Shown: positions 31,914-43,330, numbered from the stretch's first letter. The stretch is 64,000 nucleotides of DNA from Bemisia tabaci (GCF_918797505.1 NC_092801.1:35394517-35458516); one strand, 5' to 3'. A program made the numbers and translations. The notes: generated by a model from the letters alone, not told the origin.

Positions 31914-32557
31914 TAGAGTCTCTTCTATAGGGAGAGTTGAGACAACGTGGCTTATGGATGTTTACAAACAGGAATAAAGATTACACAAATCGGAAGTTTT
32001 TTTAAATCTTTGATCAACCCATTCCTAAATTCCTGTATCAGTTCCCTCTCTTATTCCATTTGTTCCTTGCCGTGTCCCCCATTCCCCGGTCCATTCCAGT
32101 TATTAATCATCTTTGCAATGGAGAATTTGCATGCAAATTTTTTATCCTTTCATCTTAAAGTGCTTAAAGAGCTGATTTCACAGTAATTTTTGTAATTTTT
32201 TTCTAATATGGGAAATAGTATAAAAATAGACTTGAAAGTGAGAAAATGCACCGTCTAATGACGTCATCTGGCGGCATTTTCCATTTAAAAACATGTATTT
32301 TAGCAGATTAGATCATTTTGTCATATCCTTTCCAATAGTTGTTCAATTCATGAACCAAGGGTATCCTCGTGTCCAGTTCACTGTCAGTAGTTTCTAATTA
32401 AACACGAAATTCATCAAATTTCAGTCACCTGCAATTTCTCTATTGGTGAAAATGTAATCTTTATTCCTGATGTTTGTGTCACTGTGAAGGCCTAAAAAAC
32501 GGGAACCAATCAGTAACGGATTCGCGTTTTCTTCACTCTCAGTATAAAGGAACTCAA
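31914..32557. mobile_element. Family Y (hAT-like) MITE interrupted by J
   Basis: Left end TAGAGTCTCTTCTATAG, right end 'agtataaaggaactcaa'. Internal 'aataaagattacacaaat' is shared with 47865-48169. Without the J insert it is about 404 bp. Confidence 0.7.
32119..32358. repeat. Family J copy nested in Y
   Basis: 'gtgcttaaagagctgatttc', 'acgtcatctggcggcatttt' and 'tgttcaattcatgaacca' match 9910-10148. It breaks Y sequence between 'ctttgcaatgg' and 'attggtgaaaatg'. Confidence 0.7.
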
Positions 32558-32590
32558 AGCACGGCATCATTCTGACCGATACGTTTATCT

Positions 32591-33004
32591 CACTGAAAAA
32601 AAATTCTCGGCGTTTTTACCAAGGTCCGTTGGTACCTTTACCATCTCACTTTTTTTTACAAATTATTGGTAATTTTACTAAGACAGACTGGTAAGCTTAC
32701 CTAAAAAACGGTATTTTTACTGTTTTTTTAGGTAAGAATACCACTTTTATTGGTAACTAATTCCCGGTAACTTTGCCATTTTATCTCGGTAATTCTACCA
32801 CACTCGATAAAAAATATTGGCGTTGTTACCACGGTCCAGTTAAATTACCGAGAAAGTTCAATAATTTTACCGAGATTTCTCGGTAAAATTACCGATTCCA
32901 TACATCGTAATTTTACCAAGAAAAAACTGGGATCAAATAGAACCCTGGATTCTTGGTAATTTTACCCTTTTCTTAGTAAATACACAGAGATTTTTTTTTC
33001 AGTG
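32591..33004. mobile_element. Family G MITE
   Basis: 414 bp, CACTGAAAAAAAATTCTCGG to TTTTTTTTTCAGTG. The nine bases before (CGTTTATCT) and after (CGTATATCT) match at eight positions, a possible target duplication. Confidence 0.85.
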
Positions 33005-33352
33005 CGTATATCTGGATGATGAAATTCGGCAATGGGGCTAGAATAGCGAGCGTTAATGAATCCGGCCGCGCTTTTAAATTGCACCGTAAATGCATTCTGA
33101 AGCAGAGTTTCGTGTGGATACTCAACACGTGAGACCCAGATTGCTCGGAACGGCCATTCTTAACATGTCGTTTCCCCTCTCCTCCTCCTGCCGAGACCCA
33201 TGTACCGGCCAAGCTCCGTGTTCGAGGGACACACATGGCTTGTTTCCTGAAAAATTAACTGCACAAGCAAGCTTTTAAATTGTTGCATAGCTGTTACGCC
33301 GATAGTCAAACTTGAGAGGTGTTGTATGAGAATGTCACTGAGAAAGAAAGTT

Positions 33353-33751
33353 CCCAAGTAGCAAAATAGAATTTTTTTCTAGAAAAAAAATATTAAGAAA
33401 ATTTCTAGAAAAAACAAAGAAAATGAGTTATCCAGAAAATAGAGAGAAAAAACATTGCGAGTCAAAAGTCTGACCAAAGAAAATAGATCTATTTCATAGG
33501 TCTACTCTCTGTCAACTTCCCATTTGGGAAAAAGATAGAAAATTTATTGAAAGTAGAATTATTTTCTAGCCAATTTCTTAATGTTTTCTTTTAAGAAAAT
33601 ACAAGGAAAAATGTATTTTCTTTCTATTTTCTTGCGTCTATTTTCTAGATCTACTTTATACCTATTTTCTTTCTAGAAAATTGTTCCATCTAGAAAGTAG
33701 ACATTTTCTTGATAAGCGCCACCTAGAAAGTAGATGACAATGCTACTTGGG
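33353..33751. mobile_element. Family N MITE
   Basis: 399 bp, inverted ends CCCAAGTAGCA / TGCTACTTGGG. Interior dominated by 'ttttctagaaaaa' and 'gaaaataga' words. The other copy (62516) is in reverse orientation. Confidence 0.82.
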
Positions 33752-33785
33752 ACGGTCTTTTGAGCCGCAAGTACCATGCTCTGTA

Positions 33786-34034
33786 CTGTCGTGCTAAGGA
33801 AGAGAGCCGTATGAACATTCGAGAGATGCCAAATTTCCTTCGATAAAATTTTTATCTTTTAGACAATTCATGAATATTTTTCCTTGAATTTTTCAGGTAC
33901 TTTAGGAGAAATTGCGAAGAAAATCATCAGAAAATTCGGAAGGAAAATATTCATAAGTTTACCAGGCATTTCGTGCTTTATCCAAGGAAATTTCACAACG
34001 CCTGAAGGTTCATACGGCGTTTTTCCTTAGCATG
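33786..34034. mobile_element. Family F MITE
   Basis: Ends CTGTCGTGCTAAGGAAG and TTTTCCTTAGCATGG. Confidence 0.8.
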
Positions 34035-35279
34035 GAGGTGCATGGTCCTCTCGTTAATGTTAAAAATCGATTCTACAAGAAAAAATGCGTAGGTGTCGGA
34101 GTACTACAGTCATATTCGGTGCATTTAGTCATCCATGAATCAAAAATGAACAATTTCAATCCCAAAAAATCGTCGATTTTCCGTAAAGAATCTTAAAAAA
34201 TCAATATAAGCGACCGATATATCGACTCGTCAACATTAAAACTCGATTTTGCGTGTAAAAGTACGTAGGAACCGGTTTGTATAACATGTGTAAACAACGA
34301 TAAAAACCCCGTAAATACATCAATTCAACAAATAAATAGCGAAAAATAAGGCCAGAGTTTGACCCCTTTGCCCCCCCCCCCCCCCCGTAACTCGAAAACG
34401 CTTCCCATACTCATCTTGAAATTTTTTCCTGAGTTTTCTGTTATTATAAGCTTTCACTAAAACCTTGGTTCGATGGTCGAATTGAATACCGAAAAAGAGG
34501 CGAAAGTCAGCCCTTATTTTGGGAGGCTCTTTCAGGTTGACGCGATGCTACTTCGCCGTACAATAAACAAACAAAATTTTATTGTAACAGATTTTTTACG
34601 AGCATTTCAGAATTTTAAGCAGCTAATTTAGATCATCCCGAATTAAATAATGAGCGAATGAATAATTGAACGTAGGACTCCACATAGCGTCGCGTCATGT
34701 ATCATGTACAGTACATCCGGGCAAAAACGCCTTCAATTGCGTTTGATACTGTGCAACACAGAGGAGTTAAAATATTTGTATCACAGAATCGAACCCAACA
34801 TCAAGTGCAATTGATCTTCGCGACTGCTTTGATGTAGAATCGAAAGCACTATCGTATCGTAACATCCCACTTGTTCTTTTGGGTCTATGGCATATTAAAA
34901 AATAGTATTAAGAAATGTTTTCCTTATCTTCCTTAGATCCATATTTTTGCCCACATGAATTTTCTAAAATCTTAGACTTAGATAAATCCCATTGCAACAT
35001 ATTCACCCACAGATAAAAGGAACTCAAGTTTCTAAAAGTTTACAAATTCATTGTCAAACGCGGGAACCTCGCATCTCGATTTACATCATAACATGTATGT
35101 CGTCGTAATCCGCTTTTTTTTAAATAAAAACTGAATAATGTTATTTCTTCCATTTTTGTGATTTTCGCTATTTGCTTGAAGAACATTCTCTCTACATTAA
35201 AGTGATGAAATTGACTCTCCTCCTTTTAACAAACTAAAAAGAGCCATCGATTTGTTTTTATGGGAATACACAGCATGGG
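34035..35279. other. AT-rich stretch with a diverged direct repeat, poly-C and an X relic
   Basis: 'tcgttaatgttaaaaatcga' (34055) and 'tcgtcaacattaaaactcga' (34228) form a diverged direct repeat. A run of about 16 C lies near 34371. An X-type relic spans 34724-34802 ('gatactgtgcaacacagagg'). No exon supported. Confidence 0.4.
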
Positions 35280-35848
35280 TATTTGAACGTTGCCAAATTT
35301 ACTTCTATGAAATACGAAGTTTCTCAAAACCTTAACAGTTCGGTTTTATTGATTTTTTTTTTCAGTGATATATACGAAGGAATAACACTTCAAATCTCTT
35401 TTTTCCTGTTCAAACTTGATGCACCTCGGTGGTTTTTGTTAGACTCAGTAAAGTTTAGTCATTCATATTGAGCACTCTGTCCTATTTATAATTTAGGCCG
35501 GTTGGAAAACTTGGAACACATCCTTTTTGAATGCCCTATGTACAATAATATAAGAAACTTTTATTTTTACAACTTTCCAAGATAAATGACAATTCTGAAG
35601 AAATCTTCAAAAGCTGAGCATATAACAGCAACACATTTTTTTATGACAACTGCAATGAAAGTAAGGTCGTTCATTCTAAACGAATAAAATTAAGAATGCA
35701 GTGATAATCAGGGAAATGTTTAATATGTAACTTTTTGTAATTTTTGTAAAAAAGCTATTTTTGATATTTTATAACTTTTAAACTTTTATACCTTAGAAAA
35801 TGTCAAGAAGTCGTTTTAGAAACCCAAACTTCTGGGTCGAATAAAATA
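35280..35848 (+). mobile_element. Decayed LINE 3' end (HILFECP-type C-terminus)
   Basis: In one frame, after a stop, residues read CPIYNLGRLENLEHILFECP and MYNNIRNFY before the next stop near 35580. The C..C..H....C zinc-knuckle-like ending with HILFECP is typical of the C-terminus of Jockey/R1/I-like non-LTR retrotransposons; here the second Cys is Tyr. The same frame upstream (from about 35283) is open but unrecognisable. An AT-rich 3' untranslated stretch leads to 'gggtcgaataaaatac' and directly into the ATCT tetramer. 5'-truncated and inactive. The element's 5' limit is not visible. Confidence 0.6.
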
Positions 35849-36110
<262 letters not shown>

Positions 36111-36119
36111 CGAGCACTC

Positions 36120-36283
36120 CCAGAGGCGAGGCGTGAATGATCGACTTTCGATATTTCCCCATTTGAGGCTATGGTGAAGAATCGATTATTGAGGTGTTCG
36201 TTGCGAAATCTCTGTTTATCGATCCTTTTTTATTGATTTAAATGACAGATCAAACAATATATCGCAAAGCACGCCACGCCACT
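36120..36283. mobile_element. Family R foldback MITE, diverged
   Basis: 'atatatcgcaaagcacgcca' at the right end and 'gaggtgttcgttgcgaaatc' at the centre match R at 4563. Confidence 0.65.
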
Positions 36284-36308
36284 GCCCATTATGAAATAAT
36301 CCTCCCCC

Positions 36309-36535
36309 CACTGGAAAAAAACACATTGGATCTGGAGTCCAGACTCTTAAAAACATCGACCAGAAAAAATACTCTTGATTTAATCAGATTTAAGCTTAAA
36401 TCAAGAACCAAGCCTCTTAATTTGAGCGGATTTCCTTTTGATTTAAGCTTAAATCTGATTGAATCAAGAGTCCTTTTTCGTGTCAACGTTTTCAAGAGTC
36501 TGGACTCTAGATCCAACGTGTTTTTCTTTCCAGTG
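36309..36535. mobile_element. Family D MITE
   Basis: 227 bp, CACTGGAAAAAAACACATTG to TTTCTTTCCAGTG, common orientation. Central 'gatttaagcttaaatc' dyads intact on both sides. Confidence 0.9.
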
Positions 36536-36946
36536 TCGCTGATTCTTTTCCGAGTTGGTTAGACAACCCTGTTCGTAAGCTTCGGCTCATTAGGCGAACC
36601 TCTTCTGGATGCCGCAACAATGGCGGTCTCGGATATCGTTTCTCACTTTGCGGTTTCTTAATTTGCGTCACGTTCGTGCATCCCGACGCAAGTTTTCAAG
36701 TTTCCAGACCCAAATGGCCGCGTGAATAGGCGCTCTAATCGGACACTCGAATGTGACGAGCGACGGAATGGCTCCCGGCGCGACATTGAAAAGTTTAGTC
36801 ATTTCCACCCTCATTTGTGGGCGGTTGTCAAAAAGTAATCAAGTTTTTTGTCTTCGTTCAAGAACGATTTATCTTCCGTTGTTCTCCCTATCCAGATAGG
36901 CGTCGCAGAGATGAGGGCTTGATTCATACTCATTCCTTAAACAGTG
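36536..36946. other. Unassigned, GC-richer stretch
   Basis: No repeat match. 'gatcacgttcg'-like and CpG-rich words 36560-36790. No exon supported. Confidence 0.3.
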
Positions 36947-37583
36947 CTGCCGTGCTATACCCTGCTAAAAATGACGAGTTGGCTATTCAGAATTCGCCGA
37001 CTCACACGAGTAGATCTTTCTACTTATATGAGTAGAACTCAGAAATTTCAGAACTAGAATATTCTACTTATAAGAGTAGAAAAGTTCAACTCATATGATT
37101 TCAATTTTTTTCATTTTTCAGAAGTGCTGTTTTTGACCATGAAACACCCACATAATACGTAAATTTGAAAAAGAAGAACATTTTGTCCTTATAATTTGTT
37201 TGATGCGGTGACAAGTTTCTGAGATATCGGACATGGTAAATTCAACGCTGAAATCATGAGAGTTGAAATTCTATTCATACGAATTGAAATTCTATTCATA
37301 TGATTTTGATTCTCTACTCATTTGCACTCACCATTTTTAGCAGGGATATGGTAAAACGCCGTATGAACATTCGAGAGTTGCCATATTTTCTCCAATTGAA
37401 CGTCTATTTTTAAGGATAGATTTATGAATATTTTCTCTTGGAATTTCCAGATGATATAGATCTAAATATGAAGAGAATTCTCTGATAAATTAAACGGAAA
37501 ATATTCACAAATTTTTCTGATAATTGACCGAAGGAAATTTGGCAACTGACGAAGGTTCATACGGCGTTTTTCCTTGGCACGAC
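36947..37583. mobile_element. Family F MITE interrupted 14 bp from its end
   Basis: CTGCCGTGCTATA is followed by the P element; F resumes 'tatggtaaaacgccgtatga' after it. Right end 'tttttccttggcacgac'. About 252 bp after excision. Confidence 0.8.
36960..37345. mobile_element. Family P MITE nested in F
   Basis: 386 bp, inverted ends CCCTGCTAAAAATG / CATTTTTAGCAGGG, with ATA on both sides. Interior has several 'actcatatgatttcaat' / 'cttataagagtagaa' words. Confidence 0.75.
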
Positions 37584-37787
37584 TGAGTGCAACTTTCCTC
37601 CGGGAAGACCCGTATGATTCACGTTATGATTAAGGGTTTTTTTCTTTTTTTTCTGTACATAAATATCAAGTTGCACAAAATACACTTAGATGGATGATAC
37701 ATCTTCAAAAAGTTTAAATTTAACTTATGAGATAAAACTTAAAGATTAATATTTACAATGATTAAGGGTTGTATTTATAGTCGTTAG

Positions 37788-38044
37788 GCTGATTGTTGGA
37801 ATTGAGAGATAAAACTATAGGTAACAAAGACATGAGGCGTATGGAGCGATCTTATTGGTTGAAATGAGTGGTTCTTATTGACCAAGGGAGAAAATGATGG
37901 ACAAACTGAAGGGTCTCCCGTGGGGCGTCATTATTTAGTCTATTACCTACCTCGTTTGTCCACCCGGGAACACCAATAGGATCCCACCATATCCTTTTTG
38001 TCTTCTTTGTCCATAGCTTTGTCTACCAATTTCAACAATCAGCC
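37788..38044. mobile_element. Family EE MITE, complete
   Basis: 257 bp, GGCTGATTGTTGGAATTG to CAATTTCAACAATCAGCC. Contains 'gatggacaaactgaagggtc'. Best-preserved copy. Confidence 0.82.
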
Positions 38045-38238
38045 CGCTGAGACAACTCCTCTCTAAGGAGGCCCCATTCAGTTTACATTGGGACTGAGAG
38101 AGGTTCAAGGAGATCCGTAACAGAGCATCATGAAAAGAAAAAGTTTTGCTTTCAAGTACATTTCAGCAGCACACCTTTGGAGTTTGGTCATTGAAAGGTA
38201 TTACAATGATTTGCCTCAGCAAAAGTACAAGATACGAA

Positions 38239-38460
38239 CACTGGAGAAAAAGTACATTGGATCTAGAGTCCAGACTCTTGAAAACATTGACAAGAAAAAG
38301 GACTCTTGATTCAATCAGATTTAAGCTTAAATCAAAAGGAAATCCGTCAAATTAAGAGGCTTAGTTCTTGATTTAAGCTTAAATCTGATTGAATCAAGAG
38401 TATTTTTTCCTTGTCGATATTTTTAAGAGTCTGGACTCTATATCCAATGTGTTTTTTTCC
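38239..38460. mobile_element. Family D MITE, reversed, last bases missing
   Basis: Starts CACTGGAGAAAAAGTACATT with the 'ggactcttg' arm first. The right end stops at 'gtgtttttttcc' and the L element begins at the next base, so the terminal AGTG is gone. Confidence 0.87.
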
Positions 38461-38687
38461 CACGGAAAAAAAAATTGCTGATTCAACAATTCAATTGCTA
38501 AAGAACAGTGAGTGCAATGTTTCACCGCAGATTTTACAACAAAAAAATGCTACTTTAACCACATTGTAAACTAATTTAACCACGGGGGTGGTTAAAGTAG
38601 CATTTTTTTGTTGTAAAATCTGCGTTGAAACATTGCACTCACTGTTTTTAGCAATTGAATTGTTGAATCAGCAATTTTTTTTCCGTG
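38461..38687. mobile_element. Family L foldback MITE
   Basis: CACGGAAAAAAAAATTGCTG to its complement ending TTTCCGTG, 227 bp. Arms pair through 'attttacaacaaaaaaatgc'. Centre 'aaccacgggggtggtt'. Confidence 0.85.
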
Positions 38688-39237
38688 CAGTGAAGGAAAA
38701 AATTCTTTGCTTTTGAGCCATACCATACCTACCCACCTTGCAGCAGGCCCACTGCGAAGAAAACCGGGCTCATTCTCACCATGTATAACACACCAAGTTG
38801 TAAATTTTCCTCTCTGATATTTGTCCCTCATACAATATGCACGGCGGCCAGGCTTGGCAAAGAGGTCGTGTTGGTGGTCGTCGTCTGCAGCTGAAAATGT
38901 CCCAAACGGCTGAAACGGCTGAAACGGCACACATGGCAAATGAACCCGAGATACGGCGGACGCGGGCCGTGAGCTAGGTGGGAAGCCAGGCCCGGGGCGT
39001 TGTCGTCGGCGGGGGAAAGGGGGCAATAACTTAATGAATATTTCGTTTACCTCGCAGACTCCGCGGTAAACCGTTGCAATTTCTCGCCAGCAGTCATTTC
39101 GCTTTGATTCATGGAAAACACTTCGCCTTCCCACCCTCCACGCGGATACGACCGTCCTCCTTGCCGGCTCCCTTCGAAATTAAAATTTAATGCTCCTGTG
39201 AACATTTTTTAAAAAATAAAAGCAACAACAACAACGA
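38688..39237. other. GC-richer unique stretch
   Basis: A minus-strand frame of up to 180 codons (38592-39134) spans this and the L arm. Its Pro/Arg-rich content reflects GC composition, and the C-terminal end is L sequence, so I do not call it. 'aacggctgaaacggctgaaa' near 38905 is a short tandem repeat. Confidence 0.35.
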
Positions 39238-39728
39238 TCAGAGCATCTCAAAGGCAAACAAGCACCGGATATATGACGCCATCGTTAAAAGTATCGTGCT
39301 CTATGGTAGTGAAGTGTGGCCTTTGACGAAAAGAACGCAAGAAATGTTGAGGGCAACTGAAATGGATTTTGGCGGCGATCTGCCGGCATTTCGAGACGGG
39401 ACCGTGTCCGTAATGAGAGAATTCGCCAGGTGATGAAGGTTGAGAAAGATATCGTGCACGACGTCATGTCCAGGCAGTTATGCTGGTATGGACATGTGCA
39501 AAGAATGTCGGAGGAGAGGTTGCCCAAACAAGTTTTGGATTGGGTACCACCTGGGAAGAGGCGACGGGGACGTCCCGTAAAGGGTTGGCGGCAGGGCGTT
39601 GACAAAGAGATGTTGCGGTGTCAGTTGCCCGATAACCTCTGGGAAGACAGGCATATGTGGCGCTTGGGTGTCGTAGAACGCCAGAGTGCGTTATAAAGCG
39701 ACTTTATATATATAACAACAACAACAAC
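39238..39728 (+). mobile_element. 5'-truncated LINE, RTE/CR1-like C-terminus
   Basis: The first frame gives KHRIYDAIVKSIVLYGSEVW and continues to about 39380. A one-base deletion near 39372 shifts the frame. The second frame gives MKVEKDIVHDVM, then WYGHVQRMSEERLPKQVLDW and RRGRPVKGWRQGVDKEM to the stop at 39694-39696. LYGSEVW and WYGHVxRM with GRPxxxW are hallmarks of the region after the reverse transcriptase in many insect non-LTR elements. The 3' end is 'tatataacaacaacaacaac', and 'gcaacaacaacaacg' also stands directly upstream (39222), probably the target duplication/tail. Non-functional. A 180-residue active element body is absent. Confidence 0.8.
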
Positions 39729-39772
39729 TAGAAAGTTTATGAGTACTCTTTGGTGTGAAGGATTTGATAAGA

Positions 39773-40200
39773 ATGGAGATGTTGCATGTGAGGGAAATTT
39801 GCGATTTGAGTATTAATTCTCACGTAAAAGTTCGCGAGAAACACGATGATGCCACTGGTTTTCTCTGAAATCAACTTCCAAGCTCAAAAAAAGGCTCTCA
39901 AGTTGAGACCAAAATGGAGGGGATATCCCACGCTATCCTGAGAGTCCACCTCTACATCAAGGCAAACTCTCCGTGCAAAGATAGGGAGCAAATGGATTAG
40001 CAGGGTTGCCGTGTTTTCAGTTGTGGAGTCCCCAAATTTGCGTGGAATACCCCCTCCATTTTGGCCTCAACTTGTGAGCTTTTTTTGAGCTTGGGTGTAA
40101 ATTTCAGAGAAAACCAGTGGCACCATCGTGTTTCTTGCGAACTTTTACATAAAAACCAGCGGTCGAATCGCAAATTCCTCACACATGCAACACCTTCATT
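39773..40200. mobile_element. Family A foldback, centre shortened
   Basis: Left arm complete, right arm resumes at 'gcgtggaataccccctcc' after 'gagtccccaaatttg'. 428 bp. Confidence 0.8.
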
Positions 40201-40272
40201 GGATTACATTTTGGAATATGAAACTACCATTTCTGGCTTAGTTCAGAAACAACGTATGTAACATTTTTCTCA

Positions 40273-40561
40273 AGAAAGAAGCAACTTAAATCGGGACGAA
40301 GACCGCAAATAATAAAAAGAAACACATAAAATAAAATAAAAAGTCCGGGACGTTTCGCAGGGATCTCACCCGTATTTTCCAAGTTTTTGAGTCTCACAAT
40401 AACAACGGTGAGGCTCATAGTGTCCTTCTTTTAATTTTCTTTGTTTTTGTCTGTTGAAAATGCGGGTGTGATCCCTGCGAAACGTCCCGGGTTTTTATTT
40501 TATTTGATGCGTTTCTTTATATTATTTGCGGCCTTAGTCCCGATTTAAGTTGTTTCTTTGT
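40273..40561. mobile_element. Family HH foldback
   Basis: About 289 bp. Arms contain 'gaagcaacttaaatcgggac' and 'gtcccgatttaagttgtttc', 'gggacgtttcgcaggga' and its complement. Single copy. Ends are not sharply defined. Confidence 0.7.
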
Positions 40562-41204
40562 TAGTGTTTCGGGCCGATTAAGTTGTTTCTTCTATTTTTC
40601 TTAAGTCACAGTGCGGCCCTTTATGGAAAAAAATAAAAAATTCTTCACTCGATATCTGAATATTTTTTTTTTGGAGTTTGTCATTTTAAAGATACTTTTG
40701 ACGCACAATGAGGGTTCAATTTCAAATTTTTTGCTCAAAACTACTTAAAATTTGGGTAGAAAGTGGGCGGGAAATGGGTCGAGAATCACTGAGCAATACG
40801 GAATACGCGGGAAAAAGACGTCAACTTCAAATGAAGATTTCTCGCTTGAAATGCAAGATGCCCTGGATGGTTGACATTTTCTTAACCCTCCGATATCTAA
40901 CTTCAATAATTCTACCAAAAAGATCTTATTGCGACTTTTGGCGACTATCAGAGATATTTGAAGTTAAAGTTTGGATGTTTCACGTTCCTTTTACATTGTT
41001 AACATATAGCTGATTTGAGGTTGCCATCTTCAAATGAAATTTTCTCGGAAAAAACACAAAAAATCGTGAGAAATAGCATTCTCTTGTTCCTCGCGTGTTT
41101 TACTTTGATAGTGCCAAAGGGTTTTCCTATGCCGGTGATACTATCATCATTATTTAAAGTTACGTGTCTCTTACCGATTTGTGTCCACATCGTCCAAAAG
41201 GATG
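40562..41204. other. Unassigned stretch
   Basis: Frames of about 100-145 codons run through it, partly into K, without recognised domains. No exon called. Confidence 0.3.
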
Positions 41205-41345
41205 CCGCATTGTGCGGCGCGACGGGCGACTGGCGAGCGCATTGGCGCCTACAAACCTATGTGGATACTTCAAGCATTGCGCAATGCGTGAAGTATCCTC
41301 TTAGGTTTGTAGGGGCCAGTGCGCGTTACGCGCTGGTGGCACGCA
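41205..41345. repeat. Family K core
   Basis: 'ggcgcctacaaacctatgtg' and the mirrored 'cctcttaggtttgtagg' around GCATTGCGCAATGC. Confidence 0.7.
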
Positions 41346-41419
41346 GCGGGCGGTCCAGAAAAACTGAAAAAATACTGAAATTTCGCTTCATATCACGCTT
41401 GTTTTTCAATGAGGCCAAG

Positions 41420-41540
41420 AAAGTATGCAATCCCCTACGCGTTGATTCTTAGAGTAGTATTTGCCTGCAAGATCGCAATTTGGCCGTCAGTTGATCTTCA
41501 AGGTACCAATGAGATTCTGTGTCTACGTCATTTTTGTCGC
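41420..41540. repeat. Repeat II copy
   Basis: 'gagtagtatttgcctgcaag' and 'gtgtctacgtcattttt' match 25537-25655. Confidence 0.55.
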
Positions 41541-41774
41541 AGTTCAAGCGAGAATTTCGAATTTTCAAAATTTCTCGAATTTCGTCAAATGGGGGTACTG
41601 AAAAAGTACTGAATTTATCTGTTGAGGAAAAAATCTGTTAGAAGAAATCTGTTTTTCTGGAGGATCTGTTGAGGTACTAAATTTTTGGGGAAAGTACTGA
41701 AAATACTATAAAAGTACTAATTTTCGTCCAGCTTGTTTTTGTAGACCTCCTACCTATGCGCACAAGTGTTTAAA

Positions 41775-42121
41775 CAGGGTGTTTACCGTCAGGATTTTCC
41801 CGATTTTCCCGATTCTATCAGGATTTGAGGTCAATCAGGATTTAATCCCGATTTCATCAGGATTTGAGGTCAATCAGGATTTAATCCCGATTTCATCAGG
41901 ATTTGATGAAATATCCGTCGTATAATCAGGATTTAAGAGAAGTCCTTGGAACTTAATTCTTGAGTTCTGTTTTCGCAAACGCTTATGAGTACATTTTAAT
42001 TTTTCCCCGTAAAAAATCAGGATTTGATCAGGATTTGGAAAAATTATGAAATCAGGATTTAGCAGTCGAAAATCAGGAATAATCAGGATTTCATAAAATG
42101 AACTAAAAACTAGACACCCTG
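41775..42121. mobile_element. Family DD element, complete
   Basis: CAGGGTGTTTACC to 'aaactagacaccctg'. Contains two tandem copies of a 42 bp unit starting 'atcaggatttgaggtcaatc' near 41817 and 41859, and further 'atcaggattt' words. The D element follows at the next base. Confidence 0.7.
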
Positions 42122-42352
42122 CACTGAAAAAAAAAAAACACATTGGATCTAGAGTCCAGACTCTTAAAAACATCGACAAGAAAAAATACTCTTGATTCAA
42201 TCAGATTTAAGCTTAAATCAAGAACCAAGCCTCTTAACTTGAGCGGATTTCCTTTTGATTTAAGCTTAAATCTGATTGAATCAAGAGTCCTTTTTCTTCT
42301 CAATGTTTTCAAGAGTCTGGACTCTAGATCCACTGTGTTTTTTCTCCCAGTG
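42122..42352. mobile_element. Family D MITE
   Basis: 231 bp, common orientation. Starts CACTGAAAAAAAAAAAACAC, an end intermediate between the D and G signatures. Confidence 0.88.
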
Positions 42353-42734
42353 TGTTAAACGGATGAGCCATTTACCGTACGTTGGTGAGCGTAAATCCGA
42401 CAACTTGGTCAACCCGGTGTCTTCGATATTGCTCTGGGCCAGCGTTGTACCGCCCGAATCCCTACCCGAAGAGTTGCCCGCAAAATCGCACCCGACGTAA
42501 CTCGAAATTCATTCTCGAAATAAGCACGAGCGAGGAATGCCCAGCCCCCAGCCCTCCCCCCTCCCCCCCCAGGATCCCCTACTTTGTATGCGGGCAACCC
42601 CGCTCCTCCCCTCTCACCAGTAACCCTCTCCTCCTCCCCCCCCGCACCGGTGGAGATGATTTCTTTTCGTCTAATTGGAAAAAAAGGAAAGTACATCCTA
42701 GTGCACGTGTCAGGTGGAGTCTGTCCGTCTTACT
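42353..42734. other. Unassigned stretch with C-rich tract
   Basis: C-rich 42541-42575 and 42606-42645. Frames on both strands are compositional. Confidence 0.3.
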
Positions 42735-43065
42735 CAAGGTAGATTTACACAAGTATGGACAGAACTAAACAACTGGCCTCTGATTGGCTCTCCAGAGGCC
42801 CCTTAACTTCCGCCATTTTGTATGTTTTGAATATTTTGATTTATTATGTTCGGTTTATCGTTTGTCAAAATTTTGTGGGATTTTTTGCACAATTTTGATA
42901 ATGCGATATTAATTTTAACGTATAAACGCACAAACGTTTGAATGTTAATTTGATTGTGATTTAATTAAAAAACGGGCCCCTTAACCTACGTCACGTAGTC
43001 ATGTGACACGTACTGAGGCTCATGGGAAATTTTCAACTTGTCCATACCTGTGTAACTCTACCTTG
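42735..43065. mobile_element. MITE with 9 bp target duplication
   Basis: 331 bp, inverted ends CAAGGTAGATTTACACAAG / TGTGTAACTCTACCTTG. Flanked by identical CGTCTTACT at 42726-42734 and 43066-43074. Subterminal 'gcccctta' and 'gaggccccttaac' occur in both halves. A perfect 9 bp duplication is typical of Mutator-like elements; with no transposase the superfamily is inference. Confidence 0.82.
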
Positions 43066-43077
43066 CGTCTTACTAGA

Positions 43078-43330
43078 CTGCCGCGCTGAGGAAAAACGCC
43101 GTATGAACATTCGCGGGTTGCCAAATTTCCTTTGATAAAGCATCTGGTTTTGACGACATTCATGCACATTTTTCTGTGAAATCTTCAGATATTTTGGATT
43201 CAATTGCGTGCAAAATTGTCTAAAGATCTTGGAGGAATATATTCACAATTTTCTCAGTAAATTCAGTTTTTATCGAATGAAACTTGGAAACATTCGAATG
43301 TTCATACGGCGCTCTTCCTGAGCATGGCAG
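43078..43330. mobile_element. Family F MITE with TACTAGA flanks
   Basis: CTGCCGCGCTGAGGAAAAAC to 'cctgagcatggcag'. TACTAGA stands immediately on both sides (43071-43077 and 43331-43337), the clearest target duplication for this family. Confidence 0.87.

Larger units (their letters stand above)
31673..32567. mobile_element. Family F MITE with two nested insertions
   Basis: CTGCCGTGATAAGGAAGATC starts at 31673. The F right side runs to 'cggcgttttttcc', where Y begins, and F's last bases 'agcacggca' reappear at 32559-32567 after Y ends. The Y element is itself split by a J copy. Insertion order: F, then Y, then J. Confidence 0.6.

Noticed and set aside
36242..36562. About 106-codon frame, with similar ones in all D copies
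   Set aside because: The D element is nearly palindromic and lacks stops in one frame; no codon constraint across copies.
38592..39134. 180-codon minus-strand frame
   Set aside because: The C-terminal part is an L foldback arm and the rest is GC-biased sequence with no recognised domain.
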